Virus record (IMG/VR): IMGVR_UViG_3300044712_001865
Span: 1-63,523 of that record
Origin: a virus
Direction: 5' to 3' (one strand)
Length of the DNA: 63,523 nucleotides
In this document: one piece after another, positions 25,447-34,714 of the stretch
Layout: each line of letters begins with the position of its first letter
Position numbering within the stretch: position 1 is the first letter of the stretch
Notes under the pieces: model-generated
The model's database searches: none
Told to the model about the DNA's origin: nothing
The model's input: the letters and a program-made list of their open reading frames with translations, nothing else
Translations under genes and position numbers: made by a program

Positions 25447-26387
25447 TAGGGAAGCCAACAAAAGAAGAAAAAAAGAAATTTAAATCATGGCTAGAAAAGA
25501 ATAGAAATATAATACATAATAGAAATATTTCAACTTTTAAAGTTATTTTAAATCATATTATTAACGATGTAATTAATAAATATAAATATAGAAATGATTT
25601 TAATTTAGATAAAATATTATTTGATTATCAAAAAGAAATTGCAATTGGAATTAAAAATATTTATAGACAATGTTATAAAGTTTTCAGTAAAACTCTTAGA
25701 CAATCTATTGAAAATAATAAAAAATATTCATTTCTATTATATGAAAAAAAAGATGAGGACGATGATTTTGAGTTAGAAATGACTGAATTATATAATGAAA
25801 TGTCAAACGAACAATCTATATATATTTTAAATACTTTAAAAAATAAGATTTTATTTTATAGTAAAAAAGCAAATATAGAATATAATATTCAATTAAATGA
25901 AAAATTAAAACAATTAAATGATCTGCAAAATTCAATTATTTCAATAACAGCAATTTCTAAAATTAAAGATTTATATAATGAAATACAAAATGATAGAAAA
26001 AATAAAATTGATAATGTTAATAATATATTAAAAGATTTGTTACAAAATAATATAGTTAATCAAACTGCGGATTTCATTGCAAGAGAAGAAATGTTAAATG
26101 GTGAAAGTATAACAAGATATAAAGAGGCAGAATATGTTAATAAACAAATAAAAGAAGAAGTTTATGCAGAATGGAATTCAATGCATTTAGAAACTTCAAG
26201 GACGACACATATGGAAGCGAGTGGACAGACTAAAAAAGTTGGTGAATTATTTATGGTTAGAAATCCAAGAACTTTTATGCCAGAATATGGTAAAGAACCA
26301 AAAGATAATAATTTTTCTCTTGAAAATAAAATAAATTGTTATTGCTTTTTAATTTATTATTTATCAAATATAAAATATATAATATGA
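25443..26387 (+). CDS. Head morphogenesis protein, Mu gpF / SPP1 gp7-like
   Basis: A 314-residue protein that is mostly helical. Its C-terminal block AEWNSMHLETSRTTHMEASG, then GELFMVRN and ENKINCYCFL corresponds to the MuF pattern (W-x-x-x-x-D-x-x-T-R-x-x-H-x-x-x-x-G, then I-N-C-R-C). MuF proteins are minor head proteins near the portal, often ejected. It overlaps the portal by 4 bp and the fibre gene by an ATGA, indicating translational coupling. Confidence 0.85.
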   Translation: MIGKPTKEEKKKFKSWLEKNRNIIHNRNISTFKVILNHIINDVINKYKYRNDFNLDKILFDYQKEIAIGIKNIYRQCYKVFSKTLRQSIENNKKYSFLLYEKKDEDDDFELEMTELYNEMSNEQSIYILNTLKNKILFYSKKANIEYNIQLNEKLKQLNDLQNSIISITAISKIKDLYNEIQNDRKNKIDNVNNILKDLLQNNIVNQTADFIAREEMLNGESITRYKEAEYVNKQIKEEVYAEWNSMHLETSRTTHMEASGQTKKVGELFMVRNPRTFMPEYGKEPKDNNFSLENKINCYCFLIYYLSNIKYII

Positions 26388-27874
26388 CTAGAGTAATTCC
26401 TCCTGTAAAAAATGATGGTAATACAATAAATGGTGCTGAAACAGATATATATACAGCATTTTGTCAATTTTTAAGTACAGAAGGATTAATACCTAATGGA
26501 AATACAGATGGATTAACGGGCGGTCAGGTTGCTGAATATATGAATATATGGGCTTTAAGAAGGTCTTCTAATTTTAATAATGCTACAGCTTCATCATTTC
26601 CGAATACTATAATATTAAATACAAAAGGAACATTTACTCCAATTAAATCATTAGTGGCAGATATGATATTTATTTTTAAAGCAACTGCTAATAATACTGC
26701 AGAATGCACAATAAATATTGACGGTCTTGGTGAAAAGGATTTAAAAACAAAAGATGGTGTGGATTTAACTGCTAATAATATAGTTGCAAATAGTTACTAT
26801 ATTATTCAATATAATGGAACTGAATTTAAAATAATATCTATATTGAAAGCAACTCAAGACGAAGTTAATAGTGCTACAGACAATGATAAATTTGTTACTC
26901 CATTTACATTACAAAACAAACTAGCAACAATTGCAAATAAGAAACCATATAGTGTAAATTCTTCTAAAATGACTTCAGGATTACCTGATTTTATTCAAAT
27001 TGACAACAATAATCAAATTACAATTCTTGCAGATTTAACAAATCCACTAGTAACAACTAGTGCAAGTAATAATACAGAAATATTAACTACAAGTCAAGTC
27101 ATTCCTATTGGAGTTTATGATGGTATTTATACAATTATTAAAGAAGATGGAGGAAATGCAGAAGCATTGCAAACAAGAGGAGACTTTCATGGTAGAATTA
27201 CAGGTGGTACATTAATAGACCAAATTACAGGTTTAGACTGGTCTAAAGTCTCAGTTGGGCAAATTATTACAGGTACTAATGTTGCAACATCTGGAATTGT
27301 TACTGTTGCATCTTTTATTCCAAATGTTTCTATAACGATGTCAATTGCAGGAACTAATTCTGCTGTGTCTGCAAAATCAATTGATTTTAGAAATATACAA
27401 GAAGACAATGCATTACCAACAACCAATTTAGCAGATGGAATGTATGCAGTTACTATAAATCCGTTAAAATGTTATAAAAGAGTTTCTGGAGCATGGCAGG
27501 AGTCAACAATGAAAAAATTAGGTGAAGTTCAAAAAGTAGGTGGTATAATAGGTTCACCAGTTAATTATGCTTTAAATGGTGTTAGCATTATAACTTTAAC
27601 AAATCCTTCCGAGAATACAAATATACAAATAAATCATAACATAGGAAGTGATTTCATTACACATGAGCAATGGAGAAAAGATGTAAATTCGCCAAATAAT
27701 TGGATAAAATATGCTGATTTTACATATCAAAATGGACCTAGTGCTTATGTTAATTCCCTAGGCACTGGATGTGAAGGAATATATATAGATAAAAATAGGA
27801 TGATAATAATTTTTATAGCTTATCTTCCTAGTCCAATTTCTGTCGCAAGATTGTATGTAAAAAGATTGTATTAA
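26384..27874 (+). CDS. Tail fibre protein
   Basis: A 496-residue protein from the ATG at 26384, overlapping the upstream stop as ATGA; a TTG start at 26336 is rejected. The N-terminal ~170 residues are beta-rich (TAENTINIDGLGEKDLK-type repeats near residues 105-130). ATQDEVNSATDNDKFVTPFT near residue 175 is a widespread fibre motif. The C-terminal domain is probably the receptor-binding tip. The DUF4376-like chaperone gene follows. Unusually, it is lodged between head genes. Confidence 0.78.
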   Translation: MTRVIPPVKNDGNTINGAETDIYTAFCQFLSTEGLIPNGNTDGLTGGQVAEYMNIWALRRSSNFNNATASSFPNTIILNTKGTFTPIKSLVADMIFIFKATANNTAECTINIDGLGEKDLKTKDGVDLTANNIVANSYYIIQYNGTEFKIISILKATQDEVNSATDNDKFVTPFTLQNKLATIANKKPYSVNSSKMTSGLPDFIQIDNNNQITILADLTNPLVTTSASNNTEILTTSQVIPIGVYDGIYTIIKEDGGNAEALQTRGDFHGRITGGTLIDQITGLDWSKVSVGQIITGTNVATSGIVTVASFIPNVSITMSIAGTNSAVSAKSIDFRNIQEDNALPTTNLADGMYAVTINPLKCYKRVSGAWQESTMKKLGEVQKVGGIIGSPVNYALNGVSIITLTNPSENTNIQINHNIGSDFITHEQWRKDVNSPNNWIKYADFTYQNGPSAYVNSLGTGCEGIYIDKNRMIIIFIAYLPSPISVARLYVKRLY

Positions 27875-27885
27875 TTATTTATTAT

Positions 27886-28434
27886 ATGTTTATTAATTAT
27901 ATCATAAAAAATGTTGAAACAAATGAAGTTTTAGAAGATTTAATTGATGAAATATTTGTCAATCAAATTTTAGAACAAGGCTATCAATATCAAAAAGATT
28001 GTTATACTCGTTATATAAAACCAACAAAAAAAGAAATTGATAATTATAATAAAAAGAAATCAGATAAAGAATTACAATTAATAAAAGATATTAAGATTAA
28101 TAGATTGAAGGCAATTATAAATATTTTATGTGATAAAGCAATAGTAACAATAAAAAATAAAGAAATGAATGCTGATTGGGAATCAGGCATTAATGTAAAT
28201 GTAACAAAAGAAACAATGAATATGAAGCAATTAGATACTATTAATTGGAAATGTTATGATAATACTTTTATTGAATTAACATTACAAGAATTAATTACTT
28301 TAGGATTATTAATATTTGAAAAACAAAATAATTATAGAAATGTAATAAAAGAAAATTATAGAATACAAATTAATAATTGTCAATCTATTGAAGAAGTCAA
28401 TGCAATTGATATTGAAAGTTTATTAAATAATTAA
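27886..28434 (+). CDS. Tail fibre assembly protein (DUF4376-like)
   Basis: A 182-residue protein with IKINRLKAIINILCDKAIVT, NVNVTKETMNMKQ, INWKCYDNTFIELTLQELIT and a final SIEEVNAIDIESLL. This order is that of DUF4376 domains in fibre assembly/attachment proteins, normally found right after a fibre gene, as here. Confidence 0.72.
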   Translation: MFINYIIKNVETNEVLEDLIDEIFVNQILEQGYQYQKDCYTRYIKPTKKEIDNYNKKKSDKELQLIKDIKINRLKAIINILCDKAIVTIKNKEMNADWESGINVNVTKETMNMKQLDTINWKCYDNTFIELTLQELITLGLLIFEKQNNYRNVIKENYRIQINNCQSIEEVNAIDIESLLNN

Positions 28435-28435
28435 T

Positions 28436-29083
28436 ATGATTACAATAGATTATGGAAGATGGGAAGTAAAAACTCCTGCAGTTAATAAACCTTTGACTTT
28501 AAATGATTTTAAAAGTTTTAGAAATATAGATATTACAGACACAAGTTTTGATATAGAATATCAATTATATATTGATAGTGCTATTAATTTAATAGAAAAA
28601 TATTTAAATTATAATCTATTAAATACTACTTGGTATTATTATTTAAAATCATTTAATAATATTAATAGTCATTGTTTATCGCAAATTAACTCTGAATACT
28701 TTACAATTTATAACAAAGGAAATATTAATCAAATTATAGATATTAATTATTTAAAAAATAATATATGGACTTTAATTGCTGATACTGAATATAAATTTAT
28801 TAAAAAACCTATTAAATGTATAGAATATGATATTTATGCAAAAACGGCATTTCCAAATGATTATGATTTATTTAATAACTTTCAAATTGAAATATTAAGA
28901 ATTCAATTAATTAGTGGATTTGGAATTAATGCAACAGATATTCCAGCTGAAATAAGATTGGCATTAATACAACTTGCATCTAAACTATACGATACAAAAG
29001 GACAATGTGACAAAGATTGTAATTGTATAAATCCAGTTTTGGATAGTATAACACATTATAGAGCTGAAAAATATATATTATAA
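28436..29083 (+). CDS. Head-tail connector (gp6 / phiE125 gp8-like)
   Basis: A 215-residue protein with LTLNDFKSFRNIDITDTSFD, then YIDSAINLIEKYLNY, and near the end NATDIPAEIRLALIQLASKL. This matches the head-tail connector family (paired helices packing under the portal). It begins 1 bp after the previous stop and is followed by adaptor and gp10-like genes in the usual order. Confidence 0.8.
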   Translation: MITIDYGRWEVKTPAVNKPLTLNDFKSFRNIDITDTSFDIEYQLYIDSAINLIEKYLNYNLLNTTWYYYLKSFNNINSHCLSQINSEYFTIYNKGNINQIIDINYLKNNIWTLIADTEYKFIKKPIKCIEYDIYAKTAFPNDYDLFNNFQIEILRIQLISGFGINATDIPAEIRLALIQLASKLYDTKGQCDKDCNCINPVLDSITHYRAEKYIL

Positions 29084-29084
29084 T

Positions 29085-29471
29085 ATGATAAGATTAACAA
29101 ATAAAGATTATTGTTTAGCTGATTTCACTGAACATATAATTTTAAAAAATAAATCAATTAAGCCTGGTTCTTATAATCAAAATAATCCACGAATTGAATA
29201 TTTAGAAGATATATCAACAAGAGCCGGTGTAATATATACTGACGGATATAGACTAAAAAAGCAAATTAATGAATTAGAGGAAATTACACATATTTTTATT
29301 TGTAGTTATGATATAAAAAAATCAAAAGTAGATTCCACTTGGACTATACAGTGGAATTATAATAATCTTGAAATTGTTAAGCAAATGTATATAGAAAAAG
29401 TTGGAAGATATGTTTGGATTGAATTTCATTGTAGATTAAAAGGCGATATTTCTATAAATAGTAATTTTTAA
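29085..29471 (+). CDS. Head closure / head-tail adaptor protein
   Basis: A 128-residue beta-rich protein. DISTRAGVIYTDGYRLKKQ and LEIVKQMYIEKVGRYVWIEF resemble the SPP1 gp16 / HK97 gp9 adaptor layout (A-x-V then I-x-x-V-x-x-x-G-R-x-x-x-I-x). The place between the connector and gp10-like genes agrees. Confidence 0.68.
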   Translation: MIRLTNKDYCLADFTEHIILKNKSIKPGSYNQNNPRIEYLEDISTRAGVIYTDGYRLKKQINELEEITHIFICSYDIKKSKVDSTWTIQWNYNNLEIVKQMYIEKVGRYVWIEFHCRLKGDISINSNF

Positions 29472-29472
29472 T

Positions 29473-29913
29473 ATGATAAAATTTATAATTAAAAAACAAG
29501 GTAAGATAATAAACTTTAGTGAAATTGTAAAAAATTTACAGCCGAAAGTACAGCAATCTTTATGGAGAACTGGGAAACAAATTAAAAAAACAGTTCAAAA
29601 AGATGCACTTATTCCAAAGAGTGGAATTAAATATAAAAATTTAAAAAGAAGAAGTTCATCAGACGAAGAAACATCTGCAAGACAAAGTGGTTCAAAAGTA
29701 AAAGCAACAACTTTTAATATTAGTAGAAATAGAATGACAATTGGAATTGATAAAAATATTAAATATGCAGAAGCTATTGAAAAAGGAACAAAACATATAA
29801 AAGCAAGAAAAGATATTGAAAAAGCAGTTAAAAAGAATTTAACTTTTGCCAAAGATGATTTACAAAAAACATTGAATTTAATAATGAATGATAATACAGT
29901 AAATTATAAATAA
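29473..29913 (+). CDS. Tail completion protein, HK97 gp10-like
   Basis: A 146-residue protein with an N-terminal helix region, a basic loop (KNLKRRSSSDEE), GIDKNIKYAEAIEKGTKHIK and ARKDIEKAVKK. KYAEAIEKGT followed by AR is the signature of gp10-like neck/tail completion proteins (Y-A-x-x-V-E-x-G-T then A-R-P). It joins the completed tail to the head. Confidence 0.78.
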   Translation: MIKFIIKKQGKIINFSEIVKNLQPKVQQSLWRTGKQIKKTVQKDALIPKSGIKYKNLKRRSSSDEETSARQSGSKVKATTFNISRNRMTIGIDKNIKYAEAIEKGTKHIKARKDIEKAVKKNLTFAKDDLQKTLNLIMNDNTVNYK

Positions 29914-29914
29914 T

Positions 29915-31153
29915 ATGACTATAATAAGCGACGAAATTTTATATACATTAAAAAAAAAATGTCCAATCTATACAAATAAATTAACTGATAATTATAAGAT
30001 TGTTTCAATTATTAAAACTATTGTTGATGCAAATACTTTTGATTTTATCATTGAAACAGATAGAAATATTGAAATACAACAAGAAAATCAATGTTATAGA
30101 AATATTAAAGTTGGCGATGCTGTTTGTTTATCAAATATCAAATATCAATTTAAATTAAGTAAAATTAAAAAAGATGAAAGTAACTTGTATTCTTATAGAA
30201 ATCAAACTACTATTACAGCAAACAATATAATAAAATTTTATAATGGAAATGAAATTGAAATAAGTAATGTTGTAACAGATACGGCATACAACGGGATTCA
30301 CGAATTATTACAAATTGATAATCAAGCATTAATATTTCCTAGCGATAAAATATTTAAGATTAATATAAATCCTGCTATTAATATTATAACAAATGAAATA
30401 AATAATGAAGGTTATTATAATCTTAAATTTTGGAACTCAGCACAAGTTTATGGTTCTTTAAATGATTATCATGAAGTAAAAGAAATAATATCAAATACAT
30501 CTTTTAGAATAAGAATACAAAAGAATAATTCAATAGATAAATATTTTTTTACAAATGATTATGATAATTTAGATTTAACAGAAGCAGAAGTGCGAGCAAA
30601 TCCTAGAATTGCCAACTATGCAACAGAAGAAAAAGCAAAAGAAATTATTGAAAAACAATTTGAAGAATCTAACAACAATTGGTTAATTATTACATTTAAA
30701 GAAATTTCACATGGTAGCCAAGGAATTTCAACAGAAGACCAATCAATTTATTTTAATCAAGGTTTTAGATTACAAAGAGACTATATTATCAATATAAGAT
30801 TATATTCAAATACTGGCACTGAGGAAACTTCTGATTATGATTTTATTTTATTACAAGATAATATTCAAATAGCAATTAATATTAGTTTATTAAATCAATA
30901 TATTACAACATCGTTTTTAGAAAATAATAATTTTTCTTATTTAATATTACCATTACAATTTTCACAACCTATTAGAGAGACAAGAACTTTAATTTATCAA
31001 GACTTTCCATTTAAAATAACTACAATGATTAATTCTGATGATTTACAACAAGTTAAAGAATTTGAAGTTCCTTTACAAGAATTTGATTTAAAATTTTATG
31101 CCGATAATATAGAAGACGAAGGATTTAATGTAAGTAATAATTTATTACAATAA
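29915..31153 (+). CDS. Structural protein, likely neck or tail-terminator region
   Basis: A 412-residue protein not recognised by motif. It is beta-rich in the first half, has a charged helical segment (ATEEKAKEIIEKQFEES, about residues 230-250) and a C-terminal part with FNQGFRLQRDYIINIRLYSN that could be a terminator-like fold. Position directly after the gp10-like gene and before the sheath fits the tail terminator slot. Confidence 0.5.
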   Translation: MTIISDEILYTLKKKCPIYTNKLTDNYKIVSIIKTIVDANTFDFIIETDRNIEIQQENQCYRNIKVGDAVCLSNIKYQFKLSKIKKDESNLYSYRNQTTITANNIIKFYNGNEIEISNVVTDTAYNGIHELLQIDNQALIFPSDKIFKININPAINIITNEINNEGYYNLKFWNSAQVYGSLNDYHEVKEIISNTSFRIRIQKNNSIDKYFFTNDYDNLDLTEAEVRANPRIANYATEEKAKEIIEKQFEESNNNWLIITFKEISHGSQGISTEDQSIYFNQGFRLQRDYIINIRLYSNTGTEETSDYDFILLQDNIQIAINISLLNQYITTSFLENNNFSYLILPLQFSQPIRETRTLIYQDFPFKITTMINSDDLQQVKEFEVPLQEFDLKFYADNIEDEGFNVSNNLLQ

Positions 31154-31300
31154 ATTTATAATATATATTATAACAATACTACATAAAATACTCATAAATG
31201 ATTTTACAAATAATGTTTTTTCATTATATATATCATTTACAATAGTAGATACAACATATCCAAAACTTATATACAATAAATTATCAAATAAGTGAATCAT
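31145..31300 (-). CDS. Small membrane protein, 51 residues
   Basis: ATG at 31300 to TAA at 31145. It has two hydrophobic stretches (LLYISFGYVVSTIV and SFMSILCSIVIIYIINLL) and no other feature. It lies downstream of the gene at 31320 on the same strand and overlaps the convergent 29915 gene by 9 bp. Confidence 0.5.
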   Translation of the reverse strand: MIHLFDNLLYISFGYVVSTIVNDIYNEKTLFVKSFMSILCSIVIIYIINLL

Positions 31301-31319
31301 AAAAACAAAAAAAAAAAAA

Positions 31320-31586
31320 TTATTTATTATTTAAATAATGACTAATCAAATTATTTAAATTCTGTATTGTATCTGGTGTCATTTGTTTAATTTTTAATAA
31401 ATCAAATTTAATACCTATTAACTTTAATACAGCACATAAATTAACTAAAGTTTTATCGGTTCCTTGTAATGGTTTATTTCTTTTAAGATTATATTTTATA
31501 AATTTAGATGATGTCTCCAATCTTTGTTTAATTTTAACAAATTCTTTTATTCCAATTGCATTCTCAATTAATTCAATATCATTCAT
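31320..31586 (-). CDS. Hypothetical basic protein
   Basis: An 88-residue Lys/Ile/Leu-rich, probably helical protein, transcribed against the surrounding structural genes. No domain is recognised. With the small membrane protein at 31145 it forms a two-gene leftward insert between connector and sheath genes. Confidence 0.5.
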   Translation of the reverse strand: MNDIELIENAIGIKEFVKIKQRLETSSKFIKYNLKRNKPLQGTDKTLVNLCAVLKLIGIKFDLLKIKQMTPDTIQNLNNLISHYLNNK

Positions 31587-31661
31587 ATAGCTACTTTTAT
31601 AAGTAAAAAGTGGTTATTAAATAAATTGTAATTAAAAATAATAATCAAGATATATTATTAT

Positions 31662-31847
31662 ATGAGTTCAAAAATAGATTTACAAAAAAAATTAGAAGAA
31701 ATTAAAGTTAAATGTATTAAATCTTTTAAAGATTGTGGATATATTTTTGAAGTTAATAAAGAATATAAGTTTGATGCGGATAAAAAATTATTAGAATTTT
31801 TAAAAGAAAAAATTAATAAAAATTATTTGCAAGAAATTAAAAATTAA
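31662..31847 (+). CDS. Small protein before the sheath gene (Mu gp38-like position)
   Basis: A 61-residue protein with an N-terminal helix, then VKCIKSFKDCGYIFEVNKEY and a Lys-rich end. Mu-like phages carry a short DUF2635 protein in this place, right before the sheath; similarity in sequence is weak, so only position supports that. Confidence 0.5.
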   Translation: MSSKIDLQKKLEEIKVKCIKSFKDCGYIFEVNKEYKFDADKKLLEFLKEKINKNYLQEIKN

Positions 31848-31850
31848 TAT

Positions 31851-33419
31851 ATGGCTATTGTTAGTGTAAATATAAATCAAGAGCAATCTGAATTTCAAGG
31901 AAATAACAGTCCTTCAATTTTAGTCTGTGGAGTTAAGAGTACTCTTGGACTTGCAAATGAAGGTCAGGTTATTGAGGTAAATGGAGAAAATGATATTATA
32001 AATAATTTTGGAGCAACTTCACATATAGCACAAGCATTAAGATATCAATTATTAGTCAATGACAATAAATATTTTTTAGGCACAGATAGAGTAAAAATAT
32101 ATGGACTTGCTGTAAATGAAGAATCAACAGGAACGCAATCATCAAGAACATTAACATTAGCAGGAACTACATTCGTTGCACATACAAGAAAAATTACTGT
32201 ATATGATGAATATTTATACACAGTTTTAATAGATGTTTTAGAGATTGATACAATAACAACTCTTGGTGTAAAAATTAAAGCCGCTTTTGATAATTACAAT
32301 AATTTTCCATTTACAACGACAATAAGTGGAACTAGTGGAGAAATTTTAACATTTACTTCAATATTAAAAGGAAGTATTTATAAAGATTTTGTTATTGCAG
32401 TTGATGGATATGTAAATGGCTTAACATTAACAATTGGAAATATTACAAACGGAACTCTTGTTAAAAATACAATGAAAGCATTTATTAAAAATGCAATTGA
32501 CAATCAAACTAAAAGATTTTGGTATATTAATGTTGATGAAGCTTTTTTAACTGCCGATGCTACTATTTATGATTTAATAACAAGTTATAGTAATTATTCA
32601 AGGAATGCAAAGCAATTACAATTAATTGGATGTAAATTTGACACAAAAGAAAATCTAACTTCATTTTTAGCAGGATTTAATAATAAAAATATTTCTTATG
32701 TAATACAATCAACATTGACTGGTAGTAATGCAAAAGGTAAAAATTTAATTAGTGAATTCAATGTTGCAAATATTATAACTGGATGTTATGCAAGAAAAAA
32801 TACAATAGATGCTTCTGTGTCTGATTTAGGATTACAAGGAAGTGGTCAGTTAGCAAATTTACCATTATCAATTGCAGGTTTAGTTATTCCATATATTAAT
32901 ATTCAAAGCGAATTTACTAATGATGATATAATAGCATTAAGTGATTTAAATGCTGGTATTTTAGTAAAGAACAATGATAGCAATTATGTTTCATTATTGC
33001 AAGGAATTCCAGACCATAGAACTACATTAAAAACATTAACAAATGGTGCGAATGCAATATATAAATATTTTGGAGATGTTGATAATCAAGCATATTGTCA
33101 AGATTATTTACAAAATTCATTTAATATTGATTTTTTTAAAAAGACAATAACAAGTCAAAATATTAAAAATGATAATCAAATTAATAAAAATAGAGCGGTT
33201 AATTTAATAATTTATAGATTACAAGAACTTGGAAATTTAGGATTAATTGCTTATAGTGATGAAGTAGAAGAAAGATTAATTAATGAATTAAATAGCTCAA
33301 GGGGCATAATAATAAATTATATAAATAAAAGCATTACAGGTTCATCTAGTATTGCATTTATACAAGAATTATTAAGTGTGATATTTAATATAGTTCCTTT
33401 AAGTAATTATAATGATTAA
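31851..33419 (+). CDS. Contractile tail sheath protein
   Basis: A 522-residue protein. The N-terminal domain (PSILVCGVKSTLGLANEGQV, then a recurrent G-D-R-V-K-type beta block), a variable middle, and a C-terminal NLIIYRLQELGNLGLIAY and final helix-rich region follow Mu gpL-type sheaths. It defines the virion as a myovirus. The tube gene follows 5 bp later. Confidence 0.85.
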   Translation: MAIVSVNINQEQSEFQGNNSPSILVCGVKSTLGLANEGQVIEVNGENDIINNFGATSHIAQALRYQLLVNDNKYFLGTDRVKIYGLAVNEESTGTQSSRTLTLAGTTFVAHTRKITVYDEYLYTVLIDVLEIDTITTLGVKIKAAFDNYNNFPFTTTISGTSGEILTFTSILKGSIYKDFVIAVDGYVNGLTLTIGNITNGTLVKNTMKAFIKNAIDNQTKRFWYINVDEAFLTADATIYDLITSYSNYSRNAKQLQLIGCKFDTKENLTSFLAGFNNKNISYVIQSTLTGSNAKGKNLISEFNVANIITGCYARKNTIDASVSDLGLQGSGQLANLPLSIAGLVIPYINIQSEFTNDDIIALSDLNAGILVKNNDSNYVSLLQGIPDHRTTLKTLTNGANAIYKYFGDVDNQAYCQDYLQNSFNIDFFKKTITSQNIKNDNQINKNRAVNLIIYRLQELGNLGLIAYSDEVEERLINELNSSRGIIINYINKSITGSSSIAFIQELLSVIFNIVPLSNYND

Positions 33420-33424
33420 AATAT

Positions 33425-33802
33425 ATGGGTAATATTAACAATACATCGCCATTTTATGTAAATTTCAATGGTTCTTTTAAATTGCCTTATGCTCAAGATG
33501 GAATTATTCCTCTTGAAAATTCTATTGCAATTAAGGGTATAGTAGGTCATCTTGGAAATGGACAGGTAAAAAAAGATACAATTCAAGAATTAAAATCAAA
33601 TGGAGGTTATAAAGTTAAACTTTCTGTTATAGATTCAACTTTATATAGAAGATTAAAAGCAATATATAATTATTGTCTTACAGGAAATACAATTGCAATA
33701 GAATATGGTTCAAACAAAATAAAAGCTCAACTAGAAAATTTACCAGAAGGTTTCCGTGAAGGTGCTGAAGGTTTAGAATTTATGTTTATAGAAGTTAATT
33801 AA
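33425..33802 (+). CDS. Tail tube protein
   Basis: A 125-residue beta-rich protein directly after the sheath gene, the standard sheath-tube order. GHLGNGQVKKDTIQELKSNG and YKVKLSVIDSTLYRRLKAI are compatible with the tube fold, whose strands alternate with one helix. Its size fits Mu gpM-like tubes. Confidence 0.72.
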   Translation: MGNINNTSPFYVNFNGSFKLPYAQDGIIPLENSIAIKGIVGHLGNGQVKKDTIQELKSNGGYKVKLSVIDSTLYRRLKAIYNYCLTGNTIAIEYGSNKIKAQLENLPEGFREGAEGLEFMFIEVN

Positions 33803-33805
33803 TTT

Positions 33806-34633
33806 ATGGAAATAAAAAGAATTACTACATTACAAAATCAAATGCAAGAAGTTAATGATATCAATCTTAATGATTGGGAAGGTTTTGTTAATGATAAAAA
33901 AGAATTAGAAAATTTTAATACTGAAGAAAAATATTTAGTAACTGGATATGCATCAACTTGGGATTTAGAACATCCAATCAATAATCAAGCCGATAGAGTA
34001 ATGCCGAATGCTTTTGATAATATTTTAAATGATTTTTATCAAAATAAAACAACAATTAAAATGTTATCTCAACACGAAGCTCAGGAGACACCACTAGGAA
34101 GGGTAATAGGATTTAAAAAAGATGCAAAAGGATTGATGTATTTAGCATGGGGATATAAAAATGCAGTAGATGAAAAAGGGCAAAAGTTTTATGATTTATT
34201 AAAAGATAAATTGCTTGACACTTCATTTGGATTTTCTGTTGGTGAATATAAAAATACTAAAGAAGGAAATATTGATGTTAGAAATATTTTAAAATTTGAT
34301 TCAGTTAGAGAAATTTCTTTAGTAACATTCCCTCGTAATAAAGAGGCAAAAGTTTTAAATGTAAAAGCAGAAGAAAACGATATTCAAGAAGGTATGATGT
34401 GTAATGCTTCTAAAGTTAGAAAAGCATTGCAATTGCAATATGGAATGAGTGCAAATAAAGCAAATAATATAATACAAAATATGAAAAATAAAAAATCAAA
34501 CGAAGAAGAAATAAATGAATTAAAGAATCAAATAAATGAATTAAAAAATTCTTTAAATGAATTGAAATCACAACAAATAACTCAAAATAATATAGAATCT
34601 GATGATGATATATTAACAGAATATGGACTTTGA
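33806..34633 (+). CDS. Prohead protease (HK97 type, S78)
   Basis: A 275-residue protein with the S78 pattern: YLVTGYASTWDLEHPINNQ, FDNILNDF, the catalytic His90 in MLSQHE, Ser140 in LLDTSFGFSVG, and REISLVTFPRNKEAKV. A coiled-coil C-terminus (about 225-265) may act as an assembly delta domain. It cleaves the capsid delta domain and scaffold. It precedes the major capsid gene. Confidence 0.92.
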   Translation: MEIKRITTLQNQMQEVNDINLNDWEGFVNDKKELENFNTEEKYLVTGYASTWDLEHPINNQADRVMPNAFDNILNDFYQNKTTIKMLSQHEAQETPLGRVIGFKKDAKGLMYLAWGYKNAVDEKGQKFYDLLKDKLLDTSFGFSVGEYKNTKEGNIDVRNILKFDSVREISLVTFPRNKEAKVLNVKAEENDIQEGMMCNASKVRKALQLQYGMSANKANNIIQNMKNKKSNEEEINELKNQINELKNSLNELKSQQITQNNIESDDDILTEYGL

Positions 34634-34638
34634 TAGTC

Positions 34639-34657
34639 TAGCCCTTTTATAGGGCTA
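34639..34657 (+). terminator. Hairpin between protease and capsid genes
   Basis: TAGCCC (34639-34644) pairs with GGGCTA (34652-34657) over a 7-nt loop. Only a weak T-tract follows, so it may attenuate rather than end transcription and shift expression towards the capsid gene. Confidence 0.45.
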
Positions 34658-34714
34658 CCTTTATGGTATAAAACTAATTTTAATCTTGTATAGATTTTTT
34701 ATTATTATTATTTT

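Noticed and set aside
25443-26387. MuF-like gene as truncated
   Set aside because: The I-N-C-x-C motif near the C-terminus is where the family normally ends, so the gene looks complete.
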